Below are positions 35,058-45,433 of a stretch of DNA of 64,000 bases, piece after piece. The stretch lies in contig NZ_JAKRGF010000006.1 of assembly GCF_022347685.1 (NCBI RefSeq), forward strand, positions 124,001 to 188,000, written 5' to 3'. Every line of letters starts with the position of its first letter. Position 1 is the first letter of the stretch. Source of the DNA: Thalassobius sp. Cn5-15 (GTDB taxonomy: Bacteria; Pseudomonadota; Alphaproteobacteria; Rhodobacterales; Rhodobacteraceae). The translations under genes were made by a program, and so were the position numbers. The notes under the pieces were generated by a model. It did no database searches. It worked only from the letters and a program-made list of their open reading frames with translations, and was not told the DNA's origin.

Positions 35058-35816
35058 GTGGCAAGCGAAGCACAAGGCGCCAAAGAGGGTGGTCTCGAAT
35101 TTCACCCGATGGATCAGTTCATCGTTAAGCCGCTGTTCGGTGGTGATGAGATTGCATGGTACACGATCACCAACGTGACCCTGTGGATGGCGCTGGCTGT
35201 GGCCGGTATTATCGCAATGATGGTTATCGGTACGTCGCGCCGCGCCATTATCCCGTCGCGCAGCCAGTCGATCGGCGAACTGGCTTATGGGTTCATCTAC
35301 AAGATGGTCGAGGACGTTGCCGGTAAAGACGCGGTCAAGTTCTTCCCCTACATCATGACCCTGTTCTTGTTCATCGTCTTCGCTAACTTCCTTGGCCTGA
35401 TTCCGATGAGCTTCACCACCACCTCGCATTTCGCCGTGACTATCACACTGGCCCTTTTGGTGTTTGTCACTGTGACGGTTGTGGGTTTTGTCAAAAATGG
35501 TACAGCATTCCTTGGCCTGTTTTGGGTCAGTTCCGCACCTCTTGCACTGCGTCCTATTCTGGCAATCATTGAGGTGATTTCCTACTTCGTCCGCCCCGTG
35601 AGCCACAGCATTCGTCTGGCAGGCAACGTGATGGCGGGCCACGCGGTTATCAAGGTGTTCGCAGGCTTCGCTGCGCTGGCTGTTGTCAGCCCGCTGTCGA
35701 TCGTCGCCATCACCGCCATGTACGGTCTTGAGGTTCTTGTGGCCTTCATTCAGGCCTACGTCTTTACCATTCTGACCTGTGTGTACCTGAAGGACGCACT
35801 GCACCCGTCGCACTAA
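35058..35816 (+). CDS. atpB: ATP synthase F0 subunit a
   Basis: A 252-residue subunit a of the membrane rotor-stator. The essential half-channel helix is visible in [17 protein letters not shown], with the conserved Arg of the proton path, and the [17 protein letters not shown] end is typical. The start is GTG. Five to six membrane segments. Order atpI-atpB-atpE-atpF'-atpF without F1 genes is characteristic of the alphaproteobacteria, where F1 is encoded elsewhere. Confidence 0.97.
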   Translation: MASEAQGAKEGGLEFHPMDQFIVKPLFGGDEIAWYTITNVTLWMALAVAGIIAMMVIGTSRRAIIPSRSQSIGELAYGFIYKMVEDVAGKDAVKFFPYIMTLFLFIVFANFLGLIPMSFTTTSHFAVTITLALLVFVTVTVVGFVKNGTAFLGLFWVSSAPLALRPILAIIEVISYFVRPVSHSIRLAGNVMAGHAVIKVFAGFAALAVVSPLSIVAITAMYGLEVLVAFIQAYVFTILTCVYLKDALHPSH

Positions 35817-35882
35817 TCGGCGCGTCACGGTCTGAACACTGAACACTACTTATTCTAACTTCCAATCGTAAGGAGATACACA

Positions 35883-36107
35883 ATGGAAGGTGAACTCGCA
35901 CACATCGGCGCCGGTCTGGCAGGTCTGGGTACTGGTCTTGCAGCTCTGGGTGTTGGCAACGTTGCAGCCAACTTCCTGGCAGGCGCACTGCGCAACCCGT
36001 CGGCAGCAGCGTCGCAGACCGCGACTCTGTTCATCGGCATCGCATTCGCAGAAGCACTGGGCATTTTCTCGTTCCTGGTTGCTCTGCTGCTGATGTTCGC
36101 CGTCTAA
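35883..36107 (+). CDS. atpE: ATP synthase F0 subunit c
   Basis: A 74-residue proteolipid with two helices linked by the polar loop ALRNPSA. The proton-carrying acidic residue is Glu57 in [11 protein letters not shown]. Its start has AAGGAG seven bases before it. The ring of these subunits turns with proton flow. Codon use is strongly biased, consistent with high expression. Confidence 0.98.
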   Translation: MEGELAHIGAGLAGLGTGLAALGVGNVAANFLAGALRNPSAAASQTATLFIGIAFAEALGIFSFLVALLLMFAV

Positions 36108-36192
36108 GCCTTACGGAACACATCCTTACGGCGGGGTGGGTGCGGTTTCGCATCCACCCCGTGTAACCAGGAAGTTCCCGAAGGAGGACGTT

Positions 36193-36723
36193 ATGGCGAC
36201 CAATACCAACGCCGCCGAATCTGCTTATTCGGTACACCCTATGCCACAGCTGGAACCCTCGTTTTGGGGCAACCAGGTGTTTTGGCTTCTGGTCACGCTG
36301 GTCGTGATCTATTTCGTCCTGTCGCGCATCGCGCTGCCGCGCATTGCTGCGGTTCTGGCCGAGCGTCAGGGGACCATCACAAACGACATCGCCAAAGCTG
36401 AAGAGCTGAAAGCGAAAGCGGTTGAAGCGGAAGAAGCCTACAACAAGGCTCTGGCCGACGCCCGTGCAGAAGCACAGCGCATCGCCGCCGAAACCAAGGC
36501 TGCAATGCAGGCCGACCTCGACGCAGCGACCGCTAAGGCCGATGCAGAGATCGCCGGCAAACTGGCCGAAAGTGAAAAAGCTATCGCCGAGATCCGTGCG
36601 AATGCCGTGGCCTCCGTCGAAGCGGTTGCCAAGGACACTGCAGCGGAACTCATCACTGCCCTGGGCGGTGAAGCCGATGCCAAAGACGTAGACGCAGCTG
36701 TGGCTGCCCGCATGAAAGGGTAA
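36193..36723 (+). CDS. atpF': ATP synthase F0 subunit b'
   Basis: A 176-residue peripheral stalk subunit: one N-terminal membrane helix ([19 protein letters not shown]-like stretch around residue 35-55) then a long Ala-, Glu- and Lys-rich helix for the stalk coiled coil. I use the ATG at 36193, preceded by AAGGAGGACG; the upstream ATG at 36136 lacks family support. It lies between atpE and atpF, and b and b' form a heterodimer in this group of bacteria. Confidence 0.95.
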   Translation: MATNTNAAESAYSVHPMPQLEPSFWGNQVFWLLVTLVVIYFVLSRIALPRIAAVLAERQGTITNDIAKAEELKAKAVEAEEAYNKALADARAEAQRIAAETKAAMQADLDAATAKADAEIAGKLAESEKAIAEIRANAVASVEAVAKDTAAELITALGGEADAKDVDAAVAARMKG

Positions 36724-36727
36724 GGGA

Positions 36728-37285
36728 ATGCGTAAACTTGCAACTCTCGTCGCTCTGACCGCGGCCAGCCCCGCCTTTGCTGCTTCTGGCCCGTTCTTCT
36801 CGCTGCGCAACACCGATTTTATCGTGTTGCTGGCATTTATCCTGTTTGTTGCCATCCTGCTGAAGTTCAAAGTTCCGGCCACCATCGCCGGTCTGTTGGA
36901 CAAACGCGCGGATGACATCAAAAACGAACTGGATGAAGCCCGCGCTCTGCGTGAGGAGGCACAGGGTATCCTGGCGTCTTACGAGCGTAAGTCGAAGGAA
37001 GTTCAGGAACAGGCAGATCGCATCGTGGCGCAAGCCAAAGCTGATGCAGCCGCCTTTGCTGAGCAAGCGAAAGCGGATCTGGAAAAGTCGATCGAACGTC
37101 GTCTGACCTCTGCAAAGGATCAGATCGCATCTGCCGAAGCTTCGGCTGTGCGCGATGTGCGTAACGCAGCAATATCCGTGGCTGTGGCCGCTGCTGGTGA
37201 CGTTGTCGCCAAGCAGATGAACGCAACTGCCGCGAACAAGCTGATCGACGCTGCCATCAGTGAAGTTGATGCAAAGCTGCACTAA
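36728..37285 (+). CDS. atpF: ATP synthase F0 subunit b
   Basis: A 185-residue peripheral stalk subunit with an N-terminal cleavable-looking hydrophobic segment, a membrane helix ([16 protein letters not shown]) and the family motif [20 protein letters not shown], then a charged coiled coil. It begins four bases after atpF' and closes the operon, which ends at a strong terminator. Confidence 0.96.
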   Translation: MRKLATLVALTAASPAFAASGPFFSLRNTDFIVLLAFILFVAILLKFKVPATIAGLLDKRADDIKNELDEARALREEAQGILASYERKSKEVQEQADRIVAQAKADAAAFAEQAKADLEKSIERRLTSAKDQIASAEASAVRDVRNAAISVAVAAAGDVVAKQMNATAANKLIDAAISEVDAKLH

Positions 37286-37308
37286 GCGGTTTTTGTGACA
37301 TCGAAATT

Positions 37309-37343
37309 CAAAACACCCCGTGGCCTCGCTGCGGGGTGTTTTG
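37309..37343. terminator. Bidirectional terminator after atpF
   Basis: A perfect 12-bp stem, CAAAACACCCCG (37309-37320) with CGGGGTGTTTTG (37332-37343), and an 11-base loop. The T-rich ends on both strands serve the ATP synthase operon and the convergent GNAT gene. Confidence 0.9.
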
Positions 37344-37361
37344 GTTTTGGGGTATGGTTGT

Positions 37362-37835
37362 CTACTGCAGGTGCTTTTCCATGCGGGTGTTGTGCATCAT
37401 CACGCCAGTCCGCTCGAACTCATTACGTTCCAGCGTAGTGAAGTCGTGGCGCAGAAAAAACCGTTTCGCGACCTCACTGGCCTCAACATAAAGCCGCGTG
37501 AGGCGCCTGGTGCGGGCCTCTTTCTCTAGCGTCTTATAAAGTGCCTGCCCCACATGCGCAGCGCGATGGTCGGGGTCGCGATAGAAGCAGTCGATATGGC
37601 CATCCTCTTGCAGCTCAATAAAGCCGATGGGCGTGTCGGTGTCATCGACGGCCACCCAAACCTTATGGCCACCACGGGTGATCCGGGCGAGGTAGCGTTC
37701 AGGGGCCGCAGGCGCCGGGCTCCATGCGTTGAGCTGATCCTCAGAGTAGTCTGCGCGCGCTGTGGCCTGCACCGCGCGGTGGAAGATCTGTACCAGCGTA
37801 GCAGCATCTGCAGTGCGAAAGGGACGGACGCGCAT
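37362..37835 (-). CDS. GNAT family N-acetyltransferase
   Basis: A 157-residue acetyltransferase. The acetyl-CoA motif A region reads HIDCFYRDPDHRAAHVGQAL followed by LEKEARTRRLTRLYVEAS, and the late YVEASEVAKRFFLRHDF is motif B. The VRPFRTADAATLVQIF opening and the DYSEDQLNAW stretch resemble the YjcF/PhnO-like small GNATs. The substrate is unknown. It lies downstream of pheA on the same strand at 63 bases. Confidence 0.9.
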   Translation of the reverse strand: MRVRPFRTADAATLVQIFHRAVQATARADYSEDQLNAWSPAPAAPERYLARITRGGHKVWVAVDDTDTPIGFIELQEDGHIDCFYRDPDHRAAHVGQALYKTLEKEARTRRLTRLYVEASEVAKRFFLRHDFTTLERNEFERTGVMMHNTRMEKHLQ

Positions 37836-37898
37836 GATCTCTGCCTCTCAAGCGTGGGGCGCAGCATTTTCTGGCGGGGAAAACGCTGATCGTCTACC

Positions 37899-38738
37899 TC
37901 AGCTGTCGTGATGTGGTCGGGCGGCAGGGTAGACGCCAACGATCTTCACCTCATTGGTGAAGTAGCTCAACTCATCCAGCGCCAGTTGTACGTTGGCATC
38001 CTCCGGATGTCCTTCGATGTCCGCATAAAACTGCGTTGCGGTGAACGACCCATTCTTCATGTAGCTTTCCAGCTTGGTCATGTTGACGCCGTTGGTGGCG
38101 AAACCACCCATCGCCTTGTAGAGCGCGGCGGGGATGTTGCGGACCTCGAATACGAAGGTCGTGATCATACCGCTGTCACCACGCCGCGCGTGATTGGGTT
38201 CGCGCGACATGATGACGAAACGGGTGGTGTTGTGGCCGTGATCTTCGATATCCGTGGCCAGCACGTTCAGCCCGTAAATTTCTGCCGCGAGTTCCGAGGC
38301 GAGAACACCGGTTTTGCGATCCTCAGTCTTTGACAAATCAGCAGCTGCACCAGCGCTGTCAGCGGCGGCTTCACCGCGAATCCCGTGTCGCTGCAGGAAC
38401 TTCGCTGATTGCGGTAGTAGCACAAGGTGGGCCTGAACCTTGTCAAGATCGGCGATCTTGACACCCTGATGAGCCATCAGCGCGATGCGCACTCGAACGA
38501 AGGTTTCGCCGATGACGTGCAGGCCGCTTTCTGGCAGTAGGCGGTGAATGTCGGCCACCCGGCCATAGGTCGAGTTCTCGATCGGCAGCATGGCCAGATC
38601 GGCATCGCCAGTGCGCACAGCGTTGATTACATCTTCAAATGTGCGGCAGGGCAGAGGCTCCATCTCTGGGTAGATGTTGTGGCAGGCCTCATGTGAATAG
38701 GCGCCCAATTCCCCCTGAAAGGCGATGCGATTGGTCAT
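37899..38738 (-). CDS. pheA: Prephenate dehydratase
   Basis: A 279-residue enzyme converting prephenate to phenylpyruvate in phenylalanine synthesis. The opening IAFQGELGAYSHEAC, the ENSTYGRV segment (54-61) and the catalytic TTRF at 171-174 are all present. A C-terminal ACT domain from about 193 to 270 would bind phenylalanine; its motif, where E. coli has ESRP, reads LESYMKNGSF, a variant usual in alphaproteobacteria. There is no chorismate mutase domain, so it is the monofunctional type. Confidence 0.97.
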   Translation of the reverse strand: MTNRIAFQGELGAYSHEACHNIYPEMEPLPCRTFEDVINAVRTGDADLAMLPIENSTYGRVADIHRLLPESGLHVIGETFVRVRIALMAHQGVKIADLDKVQAHLVLLPQSAKFLQRHGIRGEAAADSAGAAADLSKTEDRKTGVLASELAAEIYGLNVLATDIEDHGHNTTRFVIMSREPNHARRGDSGMITTFVFEVRNIPAALYKAMGGFATNGVNMTKLESYMKNGSFTATQFYADIEGHPEDANVQLALDELSYFTNEVKIVGVYPAARPHHDS

Positions 38739-38858
38739 AACTGTTGTTTTCCTGTCAAATAGCCTGCCCTAGGGCGTTTGGTCGCGCAAACTATACCTTG
38801 CGCAACGATAGGGGAAGCAGGTAGATACGGCCCAACACAGGTAACAGACGAGCGACCC

Positions 38859-39380
38859 ATGCTAGATACGATGACTTTTACCAAAACCGGCGCCGCGCTT
38901 TGCGGTGCACTTCTGGTATTTCTGCTTGGCAGCTGGGCGGCTGAGGCACTCTATAACACCGAAGCGGGCGGTCATGGGGATCACCATGCGCAGGCGTATG
39001 TGATCGACACAGGTGCAGATGACAGCCACGGCGGCGCAGCCGAAGAAGGCCCCGACTTCGCCACTCTGCTGGCCGAGGCGGACGTTGCGAAAGGTGCGAA
39101 GGTTTTTGGCAAGTGTAAAGCCTGCCACAAGCTGGAAGACGGCGCAAATGGCACCGGCCCGCACCTGTTTGCGATCGTAGATCGTGCTGTGGGTGCTGCA
39201 GATGGTTTTGGCTACTCGGGTAGCTTGGTTGCTGTTGCGGACAGCTGGTCGATCGACAACCTGAATGGTTTTGTTGAAAACCCCAAGAAATTCGCGCCGG
39301 GCACCAAAATGTCTTTCGCCGGTCTGAAGAAAGAGAAAGACCGCGCCAACCTGATCGCCTATCTGCAAAGCCTGCAGTAA
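38859..39380 (+). CDS. Membrane-anchored cytochrome c (c552/CycM type)
   Basis: A 173-residue cytochrome c with an uncleaved N-terminal anchor (about 11-31), a His-, Gly- and acidic-rich linker, and a class I cytochrome domain: heme motif CKACH at 86-90 and Met151 in GTKMSF as the sixth ligand. Size and design match CycM of Paracoccus, which passes electrons from the bc1 complex to cytochrome c oxidase. The ATG at 38859 fits; an open frame to 38778 gives an unlikely hydrophilic extension. A terminator follows. Confidence 0.93.
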   Translation: MLDTMTFTKTGAALCGALLVFLLGSWAAEALYNTEAGGHGDHHAQAYVIDTGADDSHGGAAEEGPDFATLLAEADVAKGAKVFGKCKACHKLEDGANGTGPHLFAIVDRAVGAADGFGYSGSLVAVADSWSIDNLNGFVENPKKFAPGTKMSFAGLKKEKDRANLIAYLQSLQ

Positions 39381-39405
39381 GCGCGCATCACGCAACAAAT
39401 CGTGT

Positions 39406-39436
39406 AAAGGACCGTTGCCAAGGGCAGCGGTCTTTT
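39406..39436 (+). terminator. Terminator after the cytochrome c gene
   Basis: GACCGTTGCC (39410-39419) pairs with GGCAGCGGTC (39423-39432) with one G-T pair around AAG, flanked by AAAG and TTTT, giving a stem with a T run. Confidence 0.85.
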
Positions 39437-39602
39437 GCGTTTTGGGCGGGTGCGTGCCACAGCCGTCAGCATAAAACCGCGTCAAGGGGCTGGCATTGCT
39501 TCACTATCCGGTGATGGGCGTCTTGATGTGCCCGTGTGGGCGCTTTAGCTTGAACTTCAACAAGATGCGCACACCGCGTCCATCAGCTGGAGGATTTCCC
39601 GA

Positions 39603-41537
39603 ATGGCATCACCCAAATCGCACGCCAAAGCCAACGCCCTAGCTGCCAACCCGAACCATACGGATGCACAGCCCCCCCAATGGGGTGCACTATACTGGCT
39701 GGGGGGTGGTTTGACGGCGCTGGCGCTTGTCGGAATGGCTCAACAGGCAGCGGCCGAAGAGCTGATCACCACCCATGGGTATAACTTCTTTGGTGAATTG
39801 GAATATCCGGCCGATTTTGACCATTTGCGCTATGTGAACCCAGATGCCCCAAAGGGGGGCGAGATTTCGACATGGGCGCCGGGCACCTTCGACAGTTTTA
39901 ATTCTTATACGCGCAAGGGAAATTCTGGTGCTTTGGCCACGATCGGTCATGAAAATGTTCTGACCACCTACGCTGATGATCCCACTGCCGTGTACTGCTT
40001 CCTCTGCACCACGATGGAATACCCCGAAGGGATTGCATGGGTGGATTTTAACCTGCGCGATGACGTGACGATGGCAGACGGCACACCGTGGACGGGGAAT
40101 GACCTGAAATTCACCTTTGATCTGTTTATGACTGACGGCTTGCCGTCCTTCCGCGCGGCATTCGGCGCCTTCGTGGAGGAGGTTGAGGTGCTGGACACCT
40201 ACAAAGTGCGCTTCCACTTCTCCCCCGACAGCCCGGAACGGGATCGGATCGGTCTGGCCGGTGGCATGCCCGCCTTTTCGCAGAAGTGGTTTGAGGCTAA
40301 CGATTACAAGCTTCAGGACGCCAATGCGCTGCCGATCATGGGCACTGGTGCCTATATGCTGGACAGCTACGATATCCCCAGTCGGATCACCTATGGGCGC
40401 AACCCGAACTACTGGGCGGCGGATCTGCCAGTGAATAAGGGTCGCAATAACTTCGATACGATCCGCGTGGAATACTTTGGCGATTCTGTTGCGGCCTTTG
40501 AGGCGTTCAAAGCGGGTGCTTATACTTTCCGGTCGGAGAACAGCTCAAAAACATGGGCGACGGGTTATGATTTTCCCGGCCTTAACGATGGGCATGTGAA
40601 GCGTGAGGAGCTGGCCGATGGGTCGCTGTCGCTGATGCAGAGTTATGTGTTCAACCTGCGTCGGGAGAAGTTCAAAGACCCTCGCGTCCGCGAAGCGATC
40701 GGGCTGATGTTCAACTTCGAATGGTCGAACGAGTCGCTATTTTATGGCCTCTATGATCGTGTGACCAGTTTCTGGGGTAATTCGGACCTACAAGCTATCG
40801 GTGCACCAGATGCAGGAGAGTTGGCGCTGTTGCAGCCGCTGGTCGATCAGGGCCTGCTGGACGCGTCGATCCTGACAGATGAGGTGGTGATTCCGCCGGT
40901 ATCGGGCAGCCGCCAGTTGGATCGCAAGAACCTGCGCCGTGCCTCTGCACTGTTGGATGAGGCGGGCTGGATGGTCGGCGACGATGGGATGCGCCGCAAG
41001 GACGGTCAGCTGTTGCAGATTGAATTCCTAGACGATTCTCCTGCCTTTGACCGTATTACTTTGCCGTTTGTAGAAAACCTGAAACGTCTGGGGGTTCAGG
41101 CAGAGTTGAACCGTGTGGACCCCGCGCAGGCAGCGGAGCGGTCGCGCAAGTATGATTTCGACATGACGACCCATAATGGCCGCATGGCGCGTGAACCTTC
41201 GACCAACTTGAAACAGTGGTTCGGGTCCGAAGGTGTAAACGAAAGCTCTCGTAATCTGATGGGCGTTGCTGATCCGGCGGTGGATGCGCTGATTGACCAT
41301 GTTACCTCTGCGACCAGCAAGGCCGAGCTGCAGACCGCTGTTCACGCGCTGGATCGCGTGTTGCGGGCCAAACGGTTCTGGGTGCCGCAGTGGTTCAAAA
41401 ACGTGCACACCGTCGCCTATTACGATATGTTCGAATACCCCGATCCCCTGACCCCTTTTGCACGCGGGGAGCTGGATTTTTGGTGGTATAATGCAGACAA
41501 ACACGCGGCGCTGAAAGCGGCCGGTGCGCTGAGGTAA
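39603..41537 (+). CDS. yejA: Solute-binding protein of a YejABEF-type importer
   Basis: A 644-residue family-5 periplasmic binding protein of the YejA branch: the mature opening [31 protein letters not shown] (residues 56-86) with [13 protein letters not shown] is diagnostic, as is [15 protein letters not shown]. The signal sequence is odd: about 28 hydrophilic residues come before the hydrophobic core ([26 protein letters not shown]). No earlier-ending start codon in frame removes them, and no twin arginine is present. YejABEF takes up peptides and peptide-like antibiotics such as microcin C. It is followed eight bases on by yejB. Confidence 0.92.
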   Translation: MASPKSHAKANALAANPNHTDAQPPQWGALYWLGGGLTALALVGMAQQAAAEELITTHGYNFFGELEYPADFDHLRYVNPDAPKGGEISTWAPGTFDSFNSYTRKGNSGALATIGHENVLTTYADDPTAVYCFLCTTMEYPEGIAWVDFNLRDDVTMADGTPWTGNDLKFTFDLFMTDGLPSFRAAFGAFVEEVEVLDTYKVRFHFSPDSPERDRIGLAGGMPAFSQKWFEANDYKLQDANALPIMGTGAYMLDSYDIPSRITYGRNPNYWAADLPVNKGRNNFDTIRVEYFGDSVAAFEAFKAGAYTFRSENSSKTWATGYDFPGLNDGHVKREELADGSLSLMQSYVFNLRREKFKDPRVREAIGLMFNFEWSNESLFYGLYDRVTSFWGNSDLQAIGAPDAGELALLQPLVDQGLLDASILTDEVVIPPVSGSRQLDRKNLRRASALLDEAGWMVGDDGMRRKDGQLLQIEFLDDSPAFDRITLPFVENLKRLGVQAELNRVDPAQAAERSRKYDFDMTTHNGRMAREPSTNLKQWFGSEGVNESSRNLMGVADPAVDALIDHVTSATSKAELQTAVHALDRVLRAKRFWVPQWFKNVHTVAYYDMFEYPDPLTPFARGELDFWWYNADKHAALKAAGALR

Positions 41538-41545
41538 CAAAGAAA

Positions 41546-42634
41546 ATGGGTGCTTATATCCTGCGCCGGCTGTTGCTGGTGATCCCGACGCTGCTGGGGG
41601 TGATGATTATCAACTTTGCCCTCGTGCAGTTCGTGCCCGGTGGCCCGATTGAACAGATCATTGCCCAGCAGCAGGGCGAAGGTAACGTGTTTGAAAGCTT
41701 TGATGGATCTGGCTCCGAGGTGTCGGCCACTGACGTCGGCAGTGGAAATGATACCTATCAAGGCGCCCGCGGCCTGCCGCCTGAATATATTGCCGAGCTG
41801 GAAAAAGAGTTCGGTTTCGACAAACCACCGTTGGAACGGTTCCTTAATATGATGTGGAACTATATCCGGTTTGATTTTGGTGAAAGCTACTTCCGTTCTG
41901 CTTCGGTCATTGATCTGGTGATCGAAAAACTGCCGGTGTCGATCACGTTGGGCCTGTGGTCCACGGTGATTGCCTATCTGGTGTCGATCCCGCTGGGCAT
42001 CCGCAAGGCGGTGCGGGACGGATCGCGCTTTGACACATGGACCTCTGGTTTGATCATCGTGGCCTATGCGATCCCCGGCTTTCTGTTCGCGATCCTTTTG
42101 CTGGTGCTGTTTGCAGGTGGGTCCTACTGGCAAATCTTCCCACTGCGGGGGCTGACGTCCGACAATTGGGATCAGCTCAGCCTTTGGGGCAAAATCGTTG
42201 ACTATCTGTGGCACATCACGTTGCCTGTGCTTGCGTCGACCATTTCGGCCTTTGCCACATTGACCCTGCTGACCAAGAACAGCTTCCTTGATGAAATCAA
42301 GAAGCAATACGTCATCACCGCCCGCGCCAAGGGGTTGAGCGAACATCGCGTTCTCTATGGTCACGTATTCCGCAATGCGATGCTGATTGTGATCGCGGGC
42401 TTCCCTGCGGTGTTTATTGGCGTCTTCTTTGGCGGATCGCTGATTATTGAAACGCTGTTTAGCCTCGATGGTCTGGGGCGTATGGGGTTTCAGGCGGCTG
42501 TGCAGCGGGATTATCCGATCGTGTTCGGCTCGCTCTTTGTCTTTGGCCTAATCGGTCTGGTGGTCGGGATTATTTCGGACCTGATGTATGTGCTGGTCGA
42601 TCCGCGCATCGACTTTGAAAAACGAGAGGGCTGA
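41546..42634 (+). CDS. yejB: Microcin C / peptide ABC transporter permease
   Basis: A 362-residue DppB-type permease of the YejB branch, longer than usual because of an insert (about 45-75, Gly, Asp and Ser rich) between the first helix and the body, as known in YejB. The opening [21 protein letters not shown] and [13 protein letters not shown] are typical, and the coupling loop [21 protein letters not shown] is present. About six membrane segments. Confidence 0.94.
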   Translation: MGAYILRRLLLVIPTLLGVMIINFALVQFVPGGPIEQIIAQQQGEGNVFESFDGSGSEVSATDVGSGNDTYQGARGLPPEYIAELEKEFGFDKPPLERFLNMMWNYIRFDFGESYFRSASVIDLVIEKLPVSITLGLWSTVIAYLVSIPLGIRKAVRDGSRFDTWTSGLIIVAYAIPGFLFAILLLVLFAGGSYWQIFPLRGLTSDNWDQLSLWGKIVDYLWHITLPVLASTISAFATLTLLTKNSFLDEIKKQYVITARAKGLSEHRVLYGHVFRNAMLIVIAGFPAVFIGVFFGGSLIIETLFSLDGLGRMGFQAAVQRDYPIVFGSLFVFGLIGLVVGIISDLMYVLVDPRIDFEKREG

Positions 42635-42638
42635 AATC

Positions 42639-43757
42639 ATGGTGCGTTTCTTTACCCTGTCGCCACTCAACCGCCGCCGCTGGTCAAACTTCAAGGCGAA
42701 CCGCCGTGCTTACTGGTCGCTGATCATTTTCGCCGTGCTATTCACGGTGTCGCTCTTTGCAGAGCTGGTGGCGAATGAAAAACCGATCCTTGTCAATTAT
42801 CGAGGTGAACTGTTCACGCCGGTGGCGAAGTTCTATCCCGAAACCACATTTGGCGGCGATTTCCGGACCGAGGCGAAATATACCGACCCAGAGATTGAAT
42901 GCCTGATCCAGACTGGCGGTGTGCAGGACTGTTGGGATGATCCAGAGGGGATCGTGGAACAGATCGACGCAGGCACCTATCAGGCCGAAGGATTCCATAA
43001 GGGTTGGACCATCTGGCCACCGATCCGTTACAGCTACACTACACAGGCCGATCGTCCCGGCGCAGCGCCGCTGCCGCCGAATGGTGACAACCTGTTGGGC
43101 ACCGATGACACCAAACGTGATGTGCTGGCACGGGTGATCTATGGTTTCCGCCTGTCGATCCTATTTGCGCTGATCGTCACCACACTCTCTAGCATCATCG
43201 GCATCATCGCGGGTGCAGTGCAGGGCTATTTTGGCGGCTGGGTGGATTTGATCTTTCAGCGGATAATCGAGATTTGGTCCGGCACCCCGACACTATACGT
43301 GATTATCATTTTGTTCGCGATCATCGGGCGAAGTTTCTGGCTACTGGTCTTTATTACTGTGCTCTTTGGATGGATCAGCCTGGTAGGCGTTGTCCGCGCT
43401 GAATTCCTGCGCGCCCGCAATTTGGAATATGTCCGTGCGGCCAAGGCGCTTGGGGTGTCAAATGTCACCATTATGTTCCGCCACATGCTGCCCAACGCGA
43501 TGGTCGCCACGGTCACGTTGCTGCCGTTCATCGTCACGGGTACGCTGGCGACGCTTGCTGGTCTCGATTTCCTTGGCTTCGGGCTGCCCTCTTCGGCGCC
43601 GTCGCTGGGGGAACTGACGCTGCAGGCGAAGCAGAACCTGCAAGCGCCGTGGCTTGGCTTCACCGCGTTTTTTGTCTTTGCTATTATGCTGTCGCTCCTC
43701 GTCTTCATCTTTGAAGGTGTGCGCGATGCCTTCGACCCAAGGAAAACCTTTCAATGA
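42639..43757 (+). CDS. yejE: Microcin C / peptide ABC transporter permease
   Basis: A 372-residue DppC-type permease of the YejE branch. The N-terminal LSPLNRRRWSNFKANRRAYWSL is the YejE fingerprint, and a periplasmic insert of about 100 residues with two Cys (EIECLIQTGGVQDCW) follows the first helix. Then comes GTDDTKRDVLARVIYGFRLS and the coupling loop VRAAKALGVSNVTIMFRHMLPN. I start at the ATG 42639; an open frame runs back into yejB but this is read-through of the overlap region. Confidence 0.94.
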   Translation: MVRFFTLSPLNRRRWSNFKANRRAYWSLIIFAVLFTVSLFAELVANEKPILVNYRGELFTPVAKFYPETTFGGDFRTEAKYTDPEIECLIQTGGVQDCWDDPEGIVEQIDAGTYQAEGFHKGWTIWPPIRYSYTTQADRPGAAPLPPNGDNLLGTDDTKRDVLARVIYGFRLSILFALIVTTLSSIIGIIAGAVQGYFGGWVDLIFQRIIEIWSGTPTLYVIIILFAIIGRSFWLLVFITVLFGWISLVGVVRAEFLRARNLEYVRAAKALGVSNVTIMFRHMLPNAMVATVTLLPFIVTGTLATLAGLDFLGFGLPSSAPSLGELTLQAKQNLQAPWLGFTAFFVFAIMLSLLVFIFEGVRDAFDPRKTFQ

Positions 43758-45328
43758 GCATTCTTGAGGTCAAAGATCTGACCGTCAGCTTCCGTCAGGA
43801 AGGCAAGGTCAACATGGCCGTGAAAGGCGTTTCTTTCACCGTGGATCGGGGCGAAACCGTCGCGCTGGTGGGCGAAAGCGGATCCGGTAAATCGGTGACG
43901 GCGATGTCGACCGTGTCGCTCCTTGGTGAAAACGCCACTGTCGGTGGATCGGTTACATATGATGGTGCCCAGATGATTGGCGCGTCCGAGGCAGAGCTGC
44001 AGCGTGTGCGTGGCAACGATATCTCCTTTATCTTTCAGGAGCCGATGACGTCCCTGAACCCGCTGCACACGATCGAAAAGCAGTTGGCGGAATCATTGAT
44101 GCTGCATCAGGCGATTGCAGCGGATGCAGCGCGGGGGCGGGTTTTGGAGTTGCTTGAAAAGGTGGGCATTCGCGACGCTGAAAGCCGCCTCAGCAGCTAT
44201 CCCCACCAACTGTCCGGCGGGCAACGCCAGCGGGTGATGATTGCGATGGCGCTGGCCAATAAGCCTGACGTGCTGATCGCCGATGAACCAACCACCGCGC
44301 TGGATGTGACTATTCAGGCGCAGATCCTTGATTTGCTGGTGGAGCTGAAAGAAAGCGAAAACATGGGCCTGCTGTTCATTACCCATGACCTTGGAATCGT
44401 GCAGAAGCTGGCCGATCGGGTTTGTGTGATGAAAGACGGAGAGATAGTAGAGGCTGGCCCGACGGCTGAAATTTTTGCCAACCCTCAGCACGAATACACC
44501 CAAACACTTCTGTCAGCCCGTGCAAGCGGTATTCCAACACCTGTGTCTGAGAAGGCAGAGACGATTCTTACCACGGAGCAGCTGCGCGTTTGGTTCCCGA
44601 TCCAACGCGGATTTTTCAAGCGCACGGTGGGCCATGTGAAGGCGGTGAATGAGGCGTCTTTGTCTCTACGTGCCGGTGAAACGCTGGGTATCGTAGGTGA
44701 ATCGGGGTCAGGCAAGACCACGCTGGCGCTGGCAATCATGCGATTGATCGCCTCAGAGGGCGGAATCAACTTTGAAGGGCGCGATGTCCGCGATCTGTCG
44801 ACCAAGGCACTCCGGGCCCTGCGCAAGGATATGCAGATCGTGTTTCAGGATCCCTTCGGCAGCCTGTCACCCCGCATGAGTTGCGTCCAGATCATTGCCG
44901 AAGGACTGGGTGTGCATGGCACAGGCGGCGGTGATACTCGTGATAAGGTGGCGGCTGTTATGGAAGAGGTGGGGCTGGATCCCGCCACGATGGACCGCTA
45001 CCCGCATGAGTTTTCCGGCGGTCAACGTCAACGGATCGCCATTGCCCGCGCAATGATCTTGAACCCGCGTCTGGTGGTGCTGGATGAACCGACATCTGCG
45101 CTTGATATGACGGTACAGGTACAGATCGTTGATCTGCTGCGTGATCTGCAACAGCGCTATGGGCTGGCCTATCTGTTCATCAGCCACGACCTGCATGTGG
45201 TGCGCGCGATGAGCCACCAGATGATCGTGATGCAACACGGTGATGTGGTGGAGGCCGGAGAGGCCGAGGCGCTGTTCACCAATCCGCAGACGGAATATGC
45301 GCAAACGCTGTTGGCAGCGACGATGTAA
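43754..45328 (+). CDS. yejF: Fused double ABC ATPase of the YejABEF importer
   Basis: A 524-residue tandem ATPase: Walker A GESGSGKS at 40-47 and GESGSGKT at 315-322, signatures LSGGQRQR and FSGGQRQR, Walker [12 protein letters not shown] and [11 protein letters not shown]. Both halves are fully canonical. It overlaps the yejE stop by 4 bases and ends the operon at a good terminator. It is clearly homologous to the fused ATPase at 2357, though the rest of the two operons differ. Confidence 0.95.
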   Translation: MSILEVKDLTVSFRQEGKVNMAVKGVSFTVDRGETVALVGESGSGKSVTAMSTVSLLGENATVGGSVTYDGAQMIGASEAELQRVRGNDISFIFQEPMTSLNPLHTIEKQLAESLMLHQAIAADAARGRVLELLEKVGIRDAESRLSSYPHQLSGGQRQRVMIAMALANKPDVLIADEPTTALDVTIQAQILDLLVELKESENMGLLFITHDLGIVQKLADRVCVMKDGEIVEAGPTAEIFANPQHEYTQTLLSARASGIPTPVSEKAETILTTEQLRVWFPIQRGFFKRTVGHVKAVNEASLSLRAGETLGIVGESGSGKTTLALAIMRLIASEGGINFEGRDVRDLSTKALRALRKDMQIVFQDPFGSLSPRMSCVQIIAEGLGVHGTGGGDTRDKVAAVMEEVGLDPATMDRYPHEFSGGQRQRIAIARAMILNPRLVVLDEPTSALDMTVQVQIVDLLRDLQQRYGLAYLFISHDLHVVRAMSHQMIVMQHGDVVEAGEAEALFTNPQTEYAQTLLAATM

Positions 45329-45400
45329 TTGGAAGCGCGGCCCGCGCCCGCCCCTTCAAATCGGAGGTTTGCCTTCGACAAAATGGGGCGGTTCGGGCGC

Positions 45401-45432
45401 TGCCAAATCTTTGATTTGGCATTTTGCTTTTT
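45401..45432 (+). terminator. Terminator after yejF
   Basis: A perfect 9-bp stem TGCCAAATC/GATTTGGCA with a TTT loop, then TTTTGCTTTTTC. It lies two bases before the stop of the convergent hemN gene. Confidence 0.92.
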
Positions 45433-45433
45433 C

